Part shown: positions 1-6,184 of the stretch, piece by piece
How the letters are laid out: each line of letters begins with the position of its first letter
Numbering within the stretch: position 1 is the stretch's first letter
Assembly: GCA_964473735.1 (NCBI GenBank)
Contig: CAYYQD010000029.1
Location: 1-17,519, forward strand
Reading direction: 5' to 3'
DNA from: JAADCS01 sp964473735
GTDB lineage: Bacteria; Hydrothermota; Hydrothermia; LBFQ01
Length of the DNA: 17,519 nucleotides
Notes under the pieces: generated by a model
What the model was told of the DNA's origin: nothing
What the model saw: only the letters and a program-made list of their open reading frames with translations
Database searches by the model: none
Position numbers and translations under genes: made by a program

Positions 1-215
1 ACTTTGGCCGTACCTTTTGCCGTCTTTACGAAGTAAAGGCCCCGCTTTAGCCTGATGCTCTGGCCTTTCTGCAGACGGGCCATGAGGCGGCCGTCTGCCC
101 CCTACACGCTGGCAGCCACTCCGGCCGTCAATCTTTGGTCTTTAAGCACGAAGGTGCTGGCAGCTCTGCCGGGCCCCTCAAACGCCCCTGTCGTTTTCCG
201 GGCGTATAATACTTT
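1..215 (-). pseudogene. Possible remnant of a secreted protein's C-terminal sorting domain
   Basis: Read on the minus strand, one frame is open from 215 to the left edge except for a single TAG at 102-104. After that stop it reads GADGRLMARL, then GLYFVKTAKGTAK. This resembles the C-terminal beta-sandwich tail of secreted proteins, where VYDxxGRLV is followed by GIYFVK (type IX sorting or FlgD-like domains). The TAG sits exactly where the family has tyrosine in the VY dipeptide, so one base change could have created it. The frame is also closed upstream by a TAG at 216-218, so no full-length gene is present here. The rest would lie left of the window. It could instead be chance coding potential; the GLYFVK motif is the main support. 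Confidence 0.33.
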
Positions 216-218
216 CTA
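205..218 (+). promoter_or_regulatory. -10 box (TATAAT, 205-210) of a leaderless promoter for the CPBP operon
   Basis: A perfect TATAAT ends 8 nt before the ATG at 219. Transcription starting about 7 nt after the hexamer would place the first base at or next to the start codon. No -35 consensus is visible 16-18 nt upstream and no Shine-Dalgarno sequence precedes the ATG. Confidence 0.6.
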
Positions 219-851
219 ATGCAAAGTACTTTTAAAGTGTGGGCATGGCTTACGGTGGTGGGTATGACGGCGAGCCTGTTCTTCCTGTTTGGCGTGGCAT
301 ACACCGTCGCGTACTCGTTCAGGAGTCAGATCATGCTCCGTTTTCTTAGGGGCTACTGGGGTACGATGGGTCTGGTGAATCTGAACATCCTCATCTGGGT
401 ACTCCTCTCCCTCTGGAGGATAAGGTCTGGAGACGTTCCATTCTGGCCTTTCAATTTCACCGGGGTGCAGAACGAGGCCGTTGCCTTCCTCGTCGCTTTT
501 CTGGGACTGTACATGCTGGTCGCCCTTGAGTACCTTACGGGCTTTGATACGGGTTTTAACCCACCGATAAACCTGTTTTCGGTCTCCGAGATGGCCATCT
601 TCGGCTCGCTGGAGGAGGTTATATGGAGGGCCTACGTCCTTAATGCGATAGGTGGATGGGTGGGATGGTTGCTCTCGTCCTTGGGGTTCGCCCTCCACCA
701 CGTGGGAAGCAGCTGGAGGCACGCCCTGTACGCTCTAATTGCAGGTCTGATACTGGGCGGGGTGTATCTGAGAACGGGGGCGTTCTGGGGAGTGTTTCTG
801 GCACACGGTCTCTTCAACTTTTCCATAATTTTCAGGCGATGGATAGGATGA
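219..851 (+). CDS. CPBP family intramembrane metalloprotease
   Basis: A 210-residue polytopic membrane protein with the three signature motifs of the CPBP (Abi/CAAX prenyl protease-like) family. These are E132-E133 with R137 (EExxxR), F157 to H161 (FxxxH) and H196 to N200 (HxxxN). The glutamates and histidines are the expected metal and catalytic residues, so an active glutamic-type intramembrane peptidase is likely. In bacteria such proteins serve in peptide processing, bacteriocin self-immunity or membrane signalling; the substrate here is unknown. It is the first gene of a four-gene unit that also encodes a glycine-rich protein, a polytopic membrane protein and a DNA-binding regulator. The ATG at 219 follows a TATAAT box so closely that the mRNA should be leaderless. 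The family assignment is strong; the role is inferred only weakly from context. Confidence 0.9.
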   Translation: MQSTFKVWAWLTVVGMTASLFFLFGVAYTVAYSFRSQIMLRFLRGYWGTMGLVNLNILIWVLLSLWRIRSGDVPFWPFNFTGVQNEAVAFLVAFLGLYMLVALEYLTGFDTGFNPPINLFSVSEMAIFGSLEEVIWRAYVLNAIGGWVGWLLSSLGFALHHVGSSWRHALYALIAGLILGGVYLRTGAFWGVFLAHGLFNFSIIFRRWIG

Positions 852-867
852 AAAAGGAGGTAGAGAC

Positions 868-1485
868 ATGCTAACCGCACTCTTAGGCGCAGGCGGAGGC
901 TTCGGATACTGGATGGTCGGATACGGCCAGGGAGATCTGGGAGAGGTGGCGTCCTACCTGAGGGACGCCGGTTACCCCGTACCCCAGAGGGGGGGATACC
1001 TCAGCGGTGGGGAGGGGTACGCTCTGATAGGGAACCTCGTCATAGGAGGGGGAGGCTTCGGCCTGACCCTGCAGGGGGCAACGTCCCCCGGGTACAACTC
1101 CGGGGCCACGATCGGAAGCGGATACTTCTCCTTCGGATACGCCATCTTCAACGCCCACAACCTCCTCGTCTTCCCCTCCCTTGGGATAGGTGGCGGAGGA
1201 ATAACGGTAAAGGTGCGCGAGGCCAAAGGGGGAAGCTTCTCAGACCTGCTCCGCGACCCCCCCGTGAATCTCACCCTTGAGAACGGCGGCCCCTTCATCA
1301 AGGGAGGTCTGACAGTTGCCTACAGGTACGCCTTCTTCCTGATCGGTTTAAACTTGGGTGCCGGCTACACTCTGGGATCCGTGTGGGAGGTAAACGGGAA
1401 CACCTCCACGGGCTACCCGACCTACAGGCAACCGGTCTTCTGGGGAACGTTAGTGATAGGCGGAGGGGGATGGAGCAGTAAGTGA
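868..1485 (+). CDS. Glycine-rich hypothetical protein with beta-barrel-like strands
   Basis: I do not recognise this 205-residue protein. It is strongly glycine-rich and repeats a GGGG-plus-hydrophobic or aromatic motif near residues 7-13 (GAGGGFG), 59-65 (IGGGGFG), 107-113 (IGGGGIT) and 197-203 (IGGGGWS). Alternating aromatic and small residues between them, for example in AYRYAFFLIGLNLGAGY, resemble the beta strands of outer-membrane or porin-like proteins. No signal peptide is evident, since the protein begins MLTALLGAGGGFGYW. Translation is well set up: a perfect AAGGAGG (854-860) lies 7 nt before the ATG, just 16 nt after the protease gene, so the two are co-transcribed. It could be a structural surface protein exported by another route, or a substrate or partner of the adjacent protease. 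Neither is demonstrated. Confidence 0.75.
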   Translation: MLTALLGAGGGFGYWMVGYGQGDLGEVASYLRDAGYPVPQRGGYLSGGEGYALIGNLVIGGGGFGLTLQGATSPGYNSGATIGSGYFSFGYAIFNAHNLLVFPSLGIGGGGITVKVREAKGGSFSDLLRDPPVNLTLENGGPFIKGGLTVAYRYAFFLIGLNLGAGYTLGSVWEVNGNTSTGYPTYRQPVFWGTLVIGGGGWSSK

Positions 1486-1490
1486 GGGTA

Positions 1491-1509
1491 GCGGGGGGTC
1501 TCCCCCCGC
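1491..1509 (+). other. Intercistronic hairpin (perfect 8-bp GC stem, 3-nt loop)
   Basis: GCGGGGGG (1491-1498), loop TCT and CCCCCCGC (1502-1509) form a perfect stem 5 nt after the glycine-rich gene's stop. No T-tract follows, and a Shine-Dalgarno sequence and the next ATG come 7-22 nt later. It is therefore not a standard intrinsic terminator. It may protect the upstream mRNA 3' end or tune expression of the two downstream genes. Confidence 0.6.
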
Positions 1510-1530
1510 GCTCTACGGAGGACGCAGGAT

Positions 1531-2244
1531 ATGAAAAAGGACGAGATAAGGAGAATACTGGAGGAGATAGACGTCCTACTTCTCCTCGCTGCGAGCGGAG
1601 AAAGGGAGAGGAGGATCTTCGCGTGGCAGATGTTCGTATGGGGCTCTTACGTCTTCTTCAACATGACCCTGTGGCTCCTGTTCCCGGATTTAACGCGGAA
1701 AGTCCCCGGCTCTCTGTGGTTCCACACCATGTTCGTGGCCTTCTACTTCTCAACCGTTCAATTCGCCGGATGGTTCAGGTCCCTGATATGGGTGGGAGCG
1801 TACCTACTCTCCGTCCTGGCCTTTTACCTATCCACACCCATCGTAGCCGTAGCGACGACCATAGTTAGCATAACGGTGTCCTCCCTCCTCGTTTACGGTG
1901 CGCTAAGAGGTAAGGCGGGAGGTGGGCGTATGCCGATCACGGGATACGTCGGGATGGTCTGGGGCATCCTCTTCGCCTCCTTCTGGTGGAACTTCGTCCT
2001 ACACGGAGACGCCTTTTCCGACGAGGTTTTCAACCTTTGGATCACGTACGTCTTCGGTACGGGAATCCTGTTGAGTGGGGTGATATTCCGTAGGTTCTTC
2101 CTGCTCGGGCTCTTCATCCTCTTCGGCCTCCCCCTTCTGGCACGCTTCGGCGACCCCTACCTCTTCTGGGGGTACGACCTCTCCGCCCTCACTATGGCCG
2201 TGATGGGAATAACCCTCTACCTGAAGGATGATAGAAGGGCTTGA
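1531..2244 (+). CDS. Polytopic membrane protein of unknown function, coupled to a winged-helix regulator
   Basis: A 237-residue protein with a short charged N-terminal helix (MKKDEIRRILEEID) and about seven or eight hydrophobic segments. Approximate spans are 30-51, 62-80, 83-101, 103-124, 137-157, 169-186, 187-204 and 216-231. It is rich in Trp and Phe, and I cannot assign a family. The ATG at 1531 has a GGAGG (1517-1521) 9 nt upstream. The end of this gene overlaps the start of the winged-helix regulator by 17 nt, so the two are translationally coupled. Paired membrane protein plus small HTH regulator units are common in bacteria, where the membrane partner is often the target or sensor. 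That role is inference here. Confidence 0.75.
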   Translation: MKKDEIRRILEEIDVLLLLAASGERERRIFAWQMFVWGSYVFFNMTLWLLFPDLTRKVPGSLWFHTMFVAFYFSTVQFAGWFRSLIWVGAYLLSVLAFYLSTPIVAVATTIVSITVSSLLVYGALRGKAGGGRMPITGYVGMVWGILFASFWWNFVLHGDAFSDEVFNLWITYVFGTGILLSGVIFRRFFLLGLFILFGLPLLARFGDPYLFWGYDLSALTMAVMGITLYLKDDRRA

Positions 2245-2521
2245 TCCGGTAATCCACAACCGCGTTCGCCTCGGCATACTCGCCCTACTCCTGAAGGAAG
2301 GTAGGCTGGACTTCACGACCCTGAAGCGGAGGCTCGGCCTGACCGATGGGAACTTAGCCACCCATCTGCGTACCCTTGAGAGAGAGGGGTTAGTAAAGTA
2401 CGAGAAGACCTTTAAGGGCAGGAAGCCGATAACCTACTACGAACTCACTGAGGAGGGGAGGGAGCGTTTCAGGAGGTACCTTGAGGCCCTGCGCGAGGTA
2501 CTGAAAGACCTACCTGACTAA
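2228..2521 (+). CDS. Small winged-helix transcriptional regulator (ArsR/MarR-like, PF13601 type)
   Basis: A 97-residue, single-domain DNA-binding protein. It opens with LDPVIHNRVRLGILALLL (residues 5-22), characteristic of the stand-alone winged-helix regulators of the PF13601 group. A recognition helix follows at about 38-53 (LTDGNLATHLRTLEREG). The wing is at about 56-74, with KYEKTFKGRKPITYYELT, and a C-terminal dimerisation helix ends the protein. The ATG at 2228 lies inside the preceding membrane-protein gene and directly abuts GAAGG, consistent with translational coupling. Family members usually repress or control their own operon and a membrane partner, so autoregulation of the unit starting at 219 is plausible but unproven. 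Its last 12 bases overlap the 3' end of the convergent methyltransferase gene. Confidence 0.88.
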   Translation: MIEGLDPVIHNRVRLGILALLLKEGRLDFTTLKRRLGLTDGNLATHLRTLEREGLVKYEKTFKGRKPITYYELTEEGRERFRRYLEALREVLKDLPD

Positions 2522-3670
2522 GGCCAGAAATCCCCTGAGGTACTCCGCATCCGGGAAATACACGGGTACCGGATGGTCGGGAGATTGGTGGAGTCTGTAG
2601 AGTACCTTCACCTCCCGCATCAGCCTCTTGGCAGCCCGGCTCATCTCCCCCTCAAGGAGAGGAAATCCGATGTGGCGGGAACAGGAGAAGACAGCCAGCA
2701 GCCCCCCCTCCTCAAGGAGCCTCAGGGCCCTATCAAAGAGGGTAAAGTACCCCCGTCTGGCTCCGGAGACGTTTCTACCCTTGGCGAAGGCCGGGGGGTC
2801 AAGTACTATACCGTCAAACCTCTCGTGGGCCAGCAGGAAGCTGTCCAGCATATCAAAGACGTTGGCCGTGAAGGTCTCAACCGACCTCCTTTGAAAGCCG
2901 TTGGCCTGAAGGTTCTCCTTGAGGATTCCTAAAGCGTCCCCGTCCTCGTCCACGGCCATCACCTTCTCAACCCCGTACTTCAGCAGGTGCAGGGTAAAAC
3001 CTCCCGTGTAGGAGAAGGCGTCCAACACCCTCTTCCTCCCTCTCATCGCCCTACCCACCAGCTCCCAGTTCAACCTCTGGTCAAGGTAAAGGCCCGTCTT
3101 CTGCCCCCCGATTGGAACCTTGAACCTCAGCCCGTTTATCTCCACCCATACCTCCGAGACCTCCTCGTCGTAGAAGTGCCACCCCTCGTAAGGTTCAAGG
3201 CCCTCTTGCCTTCGGGCGTAGGAGTCGCTCTTCTCGTATAGCCACCTGTACCCCGCCATCCTGAAACCTTCGGCTATCTCCCTCCTTAGCCTGTCCGCCC
3301 CGTAGGAGGATATCTGTATCACCGCCCCGTCCCCGTAGATGTCGGCTATTATCCCCGGCATGTTGTCGGCCTCGGCGAAGAAGAGCCTGTAGGCGCCCCG
3401 GAGACCGAGGACCTCCTCCCTCTCGTACCTTGCCCTCTCTATCCGTGAATAGACCAGACCCGCCGTAAAGTCCTCCTTCTCCCTGCTGTAGAAACGGAGG
3501 GCCAGCTTCCCCTCGGGATTGTAGAAGGCGCTACCGAAGAACTTCCCCTTAACGTATACGGCCGCCTCAAACCCCTCCCCTATCACCCCCTTGACCCTAT
3601 CCCGGAAGACCCACGGGTGCAGTCCGTAGTCGGAGGGCTTCCCTTTCAGATTCACCCTTACCCTCGGCAC
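2510..3670 (-). CDS. RlmI-like class I SAM-dependent rRNA methyltransferase with PUA domain
   Basis: A 386-residue protein with the architecture of the RlmI/YccW group, which includes the 23S rRNA m5C1962 methyltransferase. An N-terminal PUA domain spans about residues 1-70 (HPWVFRDRV at 18-26, FYNPEGKLALRF at 49-60). A linker domain follows, with the family hallmark GQKTGLYLDQR at 189-199. The Rossmann methyltransferase has motif I DAFSYTGGF (217-225), an acidic D241 for SAM, motif IV DPPAF (291-295) and FSCS (328-331). The start is a GTG at 3670, only 6 nt after a TAGAAT box, so the transcript should be leaderless. The gene stands alone and converges on the regulator at 2228, overlapping it by 12 nt. 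Exact target specificity (m5C1962 or another rRNA position) cannot be fixed from sequence alone. Confidence 0.9.
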   Translation of the reverse strand: MPRVRVNLKGKPSDYGLHPWVFRDRVKGVIGEGFEAAVYVKGKFFGSAFYNPEGKLALRFYSREKEDFTAGLVYSRIERARYEREEVLGLRGAYRLFFAEADNMPGIIADIYGDGAVIQISSYGADRLRREIAEGFRMAGYRWLYEKSDSYARRQEGLEPYEGWHFYDEEVSEVWVEINGLRFKVPIGGQKTGLYLDQRLNWELVGRAMRGRKRVLDAFSYTGGFTLHLLKYGVEKVMAVDEDGDALGILKENLQANGFQRRSVETFTANVFDMLDSFLLAHERFDGIVLDPPAFAKGRNVSGARRGYFTLFDRALRLLEEGGLLAVFSCSRHIGFPLLEGEMSRAAKRLMREVKVLYRLHQSPDHPVPVYFPDAEYLRGFLALVR

Positions 3671-3682
3671 GGCGGTATTCTA
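3671..3682 (-). promoter_or_regulatory. -10 box (TAGAAT, 3682-3677) of a leaderless promoter for the RlmI-like gene
   Basis: On the minus strand TAGAAT ends 6 nt before the GTG at 3670. The transcription start should fall at or next to the start codon, and no Shine-Dalgarno sequence is present. Confidence 0.55.
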
Positions 3683-3738
3683 CCCTCGCTACACTACCCC
3701 GTGTTGAACCTGCAGCTGTAAAAGCGCACCCACGGGTT

Positions 3739-3750
3739 TATAATATTCGT
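3739..3750 (+). promoter_or_regulatory. -10 box (TATAAT, 3739-3744) of a leaderless promoter
   Basis: A perfect TATAAT ends 6 nt before the ATG at 3751. A TTGAAC occurs at 3704-3709, but the 29-nt spacing is too long for a normal -35. No Shine-Dalgarno sequence is present. Confidence 0.6.
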
Positions 3751-4389
3751 ATGCGTTTGCTCCGAACCGCATTTATAGTCATTTTATCTGCGATCTTCCT
3801 GCCTTTATGCGTGAGTACCCCGATAAATTACGACACCGCCCAGATCCCTGATGGACGGGCATCCCTGAGGGTGGGGGTCGGGGCGCACGGTTTTAAGGGG
3901 AGCTATACGGTATGTGGAAGCCCTTACAACTACACCGGGGGTACGGTCAGGGGGGACGTTCAGGTAGGATACGGATTCAAGAGGGTCGCCGAGGTGGGCC
4001 TTCAGGGAGGTATGGCCGTCGGAGGGTACGAGGAGAGGAGGGAGGACGGGACGGTATCCGACAGAGGGGGCTTCGTTCAGGCGGACGTCTATCCTTACCT
4101 CAAGGTGGGGATACCCGGTGAGAGCTTCCGCGCGACCTTAAAGGTCGCCGCCGGTGGTGGTCTAACCACCCTCGGGAGCGGAGGGGCTTACCCCATGGCC
4201 TACGCCGACCTCCTCTTCGGTCTGGGGAGCCCGGAGAGACTGACCTTCGGTTTCAGGTTATCCCCTACGGACGGCCTCTTAGCCGTGGGTAGTTTGCACT
4301 TCGGCCTGTACGTCCTCTCCGTTATGGCAGGGGGGGACCCGGGCGGTCAGGGGGCTACACTGTACGTGGGCCTCGGCCTTACACGGTGA
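3751..4389 (+). CDS. Predicted outer-membrane beta-barrel-like exported protein
   Basis: A 212-residue protein with an N-terminal Sec signal. It has a positively charged start (MRLLR) and a hydrophobic core through about residue 20. A cysteine at position 20 follows LPL, which is a poor lipobox, so cleavage by signal peptidase I is more likely than lipidation. The mature part is glycine-rich with alternating polar and hydrophobic strands (for example RGDVQVGYGF, AEVGLQGGMAVGGY, RATLKVAAGGGL, LTFGFRLS and TLYVGLGL). This fits a small outer-membrane barrel. It lacks the usual C-terminal aromatic residue and ends in LGLTR. No specific family is recognised. It is a single-gene unit whose 3' end overlaps the convergent ispDF by 11 nt. 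The first dozen codons are much more AT-rich than the rest. Confidence 0.72.
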   Translation: MRLLRTAFIVILSAIFLPLCVSTPINYDTAQIPDGRASLRVGVGAHGFKGSYTVCGSPYNYTGGTVRGDVQVGYGFKRVAEVGLQGGMAVGGYEERREDGTVSDRGGFVQADVYPYLKVGIPGESFRATLKVAAGGGLTTLGSGGAYPMAYADLLFGLGSPERLTFGFRLSPTDGLLAVGSLHFGLYVLSVMAGGDPGGQGATLYVGLGLTR

Positions 4390-5446
4390 CCTCAACCAGG
4401 GCGAAGACCTCCACCCGATCCGGATATAGGCCGTTTCCGGACTTGGCCTTAAGGGATACCTCCCCCTCGGGAACGGAGAAGAGGTTAGACAGACTCCTGA
4501 CTATCTCCTCGCGGAACGGCCCGAGTTTCGGTCGCTCTATTATCACGGTTATGTCAAGGCGGGACACGGATATCCCCCTATCGTGAGCCAGGGCCATGGT
4601 TTTCTCCACGAACGCGATGCTCCTCGCCCCCTTCCAGCGGGGGTCGGTGTCGGGGAATACGCTCCCTATGTCCCCGTACCCCATAAAGGATAGCAGGGCA
4701 TCAACGACGGCGTGGAGTACGGCGTCCCCGTCGGAGTGGCCCACGGCCCCGACCTCCTCGCTAACCTTGACCCCTCCCAGAAAGAGTGGTCTGCCAGCGG
4801 TGAGGCGATGGACGTCGTATCCGAAGAGCGTTCTCCTTTCCACCTTCAACCTCCTTAGTACGTACAGGTCCTCCGGATAGGTGACCTTGAAGTTCCACCT
4901 GTCTCCCTCAACCAACGTGGGCTCTATCCCCATCTCTCCGTAGATGAGGCTCCCCTCGTCCGTGTAAATTCTCCCCTTACGTCTGGCCCTATCGTAGGCC
5001 TCAAGGTATAGGTCCTTCCGTACCTTCTGGGGTGTCTGGACCAAAAGAACCCTATCGCGGTCGGCGTACCTGCCGTTGTACAGGACGGAGTCCGGAGACC
5101 TGACCACGGGAACCACCGCCTCCCCCTTAGCCTCCATTACCCTCCTCACCACCTCCGGCGACAGGTTCGCGCGGGCGCTGTCGTGGACCAGCACGTACTC
5201 CCCCCGTGCCGCTTTGACCCCGTTATATACCGAATCCATCCTCTCCGGACCGCCAACTACGATCCTGACATCCTCCCTCCGTACGTCCTCCCCCTCCGGA
5301 ATTACCAGAACGATGTCCGTGATCCCCACCTCCCGGAACACGCGCAGGCTAAGCTCGTATAGGTAGGTTCCACCGATGCGCACGAACTGTTTCTTTACCC
5401 CCGCCCTTCTCCCTTTCCCTGCCGATAGGAGTACGGCGCTTACCAT
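4379..5446 (-). CDS. ispDF: Bifunctional IspD-IspF (MEP pathway cytidylyltransferase and cyclodiphosphate synthase)
   Basis: A 355-residue fusion that catalyses two non-consecutive MEP-pathway steps of isoprenoid precursor synthesis. Residues 1-200 are IspD, forming CDP-methylerythritol from MEP and CTP. Its signatures are SAGKGRRAGVKKQF (8-21), HDSAR (88-92, usually HDAAR), QTPQ (137-140) and TDEGS. Residues 206-355 are IspF, forming the 2,4-cyclodiphosphate. Its signatures are YDVHR with metal ligands D211 and H213, GHSDGD (236-241), GDIG and FPDTDPRWKGA. The final IspF nucleotide-pocket motif, usually KATTTEGLGF or KAKTNEGLGF, reads KAKSGNGLYP here, so the conserved glutamate is replaced by asparagine. 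The ATG at 5446 overlaps the lptE stop, preceded by GGTGGA, so it is translationally coupled as the last gene of the Tat-PqqD, lptE, ispDF unit. The IspD half is short for the family. Confidence 0.95.
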   Translation of the reverse strand: MVSAVLLSAGKGRRAGVKKQFVRIGGTYLYELSLRVFREVGITDIVLVIPEGEDVRREDVRIVVGGPERMDSVYNGVKAARGEYVLVHDSARANLSPEVVRRVMEAKGEAVVPVVRSPDSVLYNGRYADRDRVLLVQTPQKVRKDLYLEAYDRARRKGRIYTDEGSLIYGEMGIEPTLVEGDRWNFKVTYPEDLYVLRRLKVERRTLFGYDVHRLTAGRPLFLGGVKVSEEVGAVGHSDGDAVLHAVVDALLSFMGYGDIGSVFPDTDPRWKGARSIAFVEKTMALAHDRGISVSRLDITVIIERPKLGPFREEIVRSLSNLFSVPEGEVSLKAKSGNGLYPDRVEVFALVEVTV

Positions 5447-5931
5447 TCCACCCTTGAGAAGAGGTATCTAAGGGCCTGGGAGTAGAAGTCCGCCATGGCC
5501 CTCTTCAGAGCCGCCTCCTCACCCTCGGCGTCGGGGGACCACAGAGTCGTTCCCGTAAAGCTGGCAGGAGGGACGAAGTCCTCACCGCTTCCCTTGACGA
5601 CGAAACGCACCTTCCCGGACAGGTTGAGACGGTAGGTTATAACCTTCCCGGAGTTGTCGTATCGGTCCGGAGCCTTGCTGTAAGAGGTGAATTCCGTACG
5701 GAGTAGTAGGTTCGCGCTCGCGCTGTCGGTTAGCTTGAGCCTGCCGTCCTCTCTGAGTATCTGGAGACCGTAGGCGACGCTCACATCCTGAACTAAGGGG
5801 TATCCCGTGGAGTTTTTAGGTACAGCAAAAAATACCCTATCGTACCCTTTCGGAAGCCCTGCCCCGAAGGTGTAGATGCACCCGTTAAACGCCCATAGAG
5901 CGGAGAGTACGTATAAACTCTTTCGTATCAC
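5440..5931 (-). CDS. lptE: LptE-like LPS-assembly lipoprotein
   Basis: A 163-residue lipoprotein when read from the GTG at 5931; a TTG at 5967 would add 12 residues of no signal-like character. The signal peptide is short (MIRKSLYVLSALWAFNGC), with the predicted lipidated cysteine at 18. Its mature start CIYTFGAGLPKGYDRVFFAV closely parallels the LptE pattern CGYHFxGxLPxGIxxVxxxV. Family features continue with an ADAxLxxxIxxYxxxPxxYDxxG-like stretch (ASANLLLRTEFTSYSKAPDR) and a late LWSPD before the C-terminal helix. LptE plugs and assembles LptD, which inserts LPS in the outer membrane. The start overlaps the upstream Tat-PqqD-like gene by 47 nt, and the end overlaps ispDF by 7 nt. The lipobox residue at -3 (phenylalanine) is atypical. 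Confidence 0.8.
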   Translation of the reverse strand: MIRKSLYVLSALWAFNGCIYTFGAGLPKGYDRVFFAVPKNSTGYPLVQDVSVAYGLQILREDGRLKLTDSASANLLLRTEFTSYSKAPDRYDNSGKVITYRLNLSGKVRFVVKGSGEDFVPPASFTGTTLWSPDAEGEEAALKRAMADFYSQALRYLFSRVEW

Positions 5932-6142
5932 GGAGGGCAGTCTCGTAGGTGACTTCGTACTCCGCAACGAGATCGCTCGCTATCTGCTCCACCGTCCGCC
6001 CGGAGATGTACCCGCGGTATATCTTGGCTCCCGTTTCGTTCAGTATCAGGTCCCCGCCCATGCCGGAGGAGGCGAAGAGGCGTCCGAATCCCATAAGAGC
6101 GACCATTCCAACCAGACCTTTTAAAAAGTGCCTTCTCGTCAT
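5885..6142 (-). CDS. PqqD-like small domain behind a Tat-type signal sequence
   Basis: An 85-residue protein. Residues 1-26 read as a Tat signal: TRRHFLK, then a hydrophobic stretch GLVGMVALMGFG, then a polar LFASS. Residues 29-85 match the core of the PqqD family, with LILNETGAKIY, GRTVEQIASDL, EYEVTYETALRDTKEFIRTL and a final glycine-hydrophobic end. PqqD proteins are peptide-binding winged-helix chaperones that present precursor peptides to radical SAM enzymes or other RiPP machinery. They normally work in the cytoplasm. Here the usual N-terminal beta-hairpin is replaced by the signal. The start is supported by a TATAAT box 9 nt upstream of the ATG. The gene leads the unit with lptE and ispDF. 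No radical SAM enzyme or precursor peptide is visible nearby, so the function is unknown. Confidence 0.78.
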   Translation of the reverse strand: MTRRHFLKGLVGMVALMGFGRLFASSGMGGDLILNETGAKIYRGYISGRTVEQIASDLVAEYEVTYETALRDTKEFIRTLRSMGV

Positions 6143-6157
6143 ACGGTGTATATTATA
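6143..6157 (-). promoter_or_regulatory. -10 box (TATAAT, 6157-6152) for the Tat-PqqD, lptE, ispDF unit
   Basis: Minus-strand TATAAT ends 9 nt before the ATG at 6142. It lies in the 42-nt gap after rsmI, so this three-gene unit has its own, nearly leaderless promoter. No Shine-Dalgarno sequence is seen. Confidence 0.6.
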
Positions 6158-6184
6158 GGGGGGAAAGACCTTCTCGTGTGAGGT

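Noticed and set aside
3704..3709. TTGAAC as the -35 of the promoter for the gene at 3751
   Set aside because: Spacing to TATAAT is 29 nt, far from the usual 16-18 nt.
3751..3810. The exported protein at 3751 as a lipoprotein
   Set aside because: Cysteine 20 follows LPL; a lipobox needs a small residue before the cysteine.
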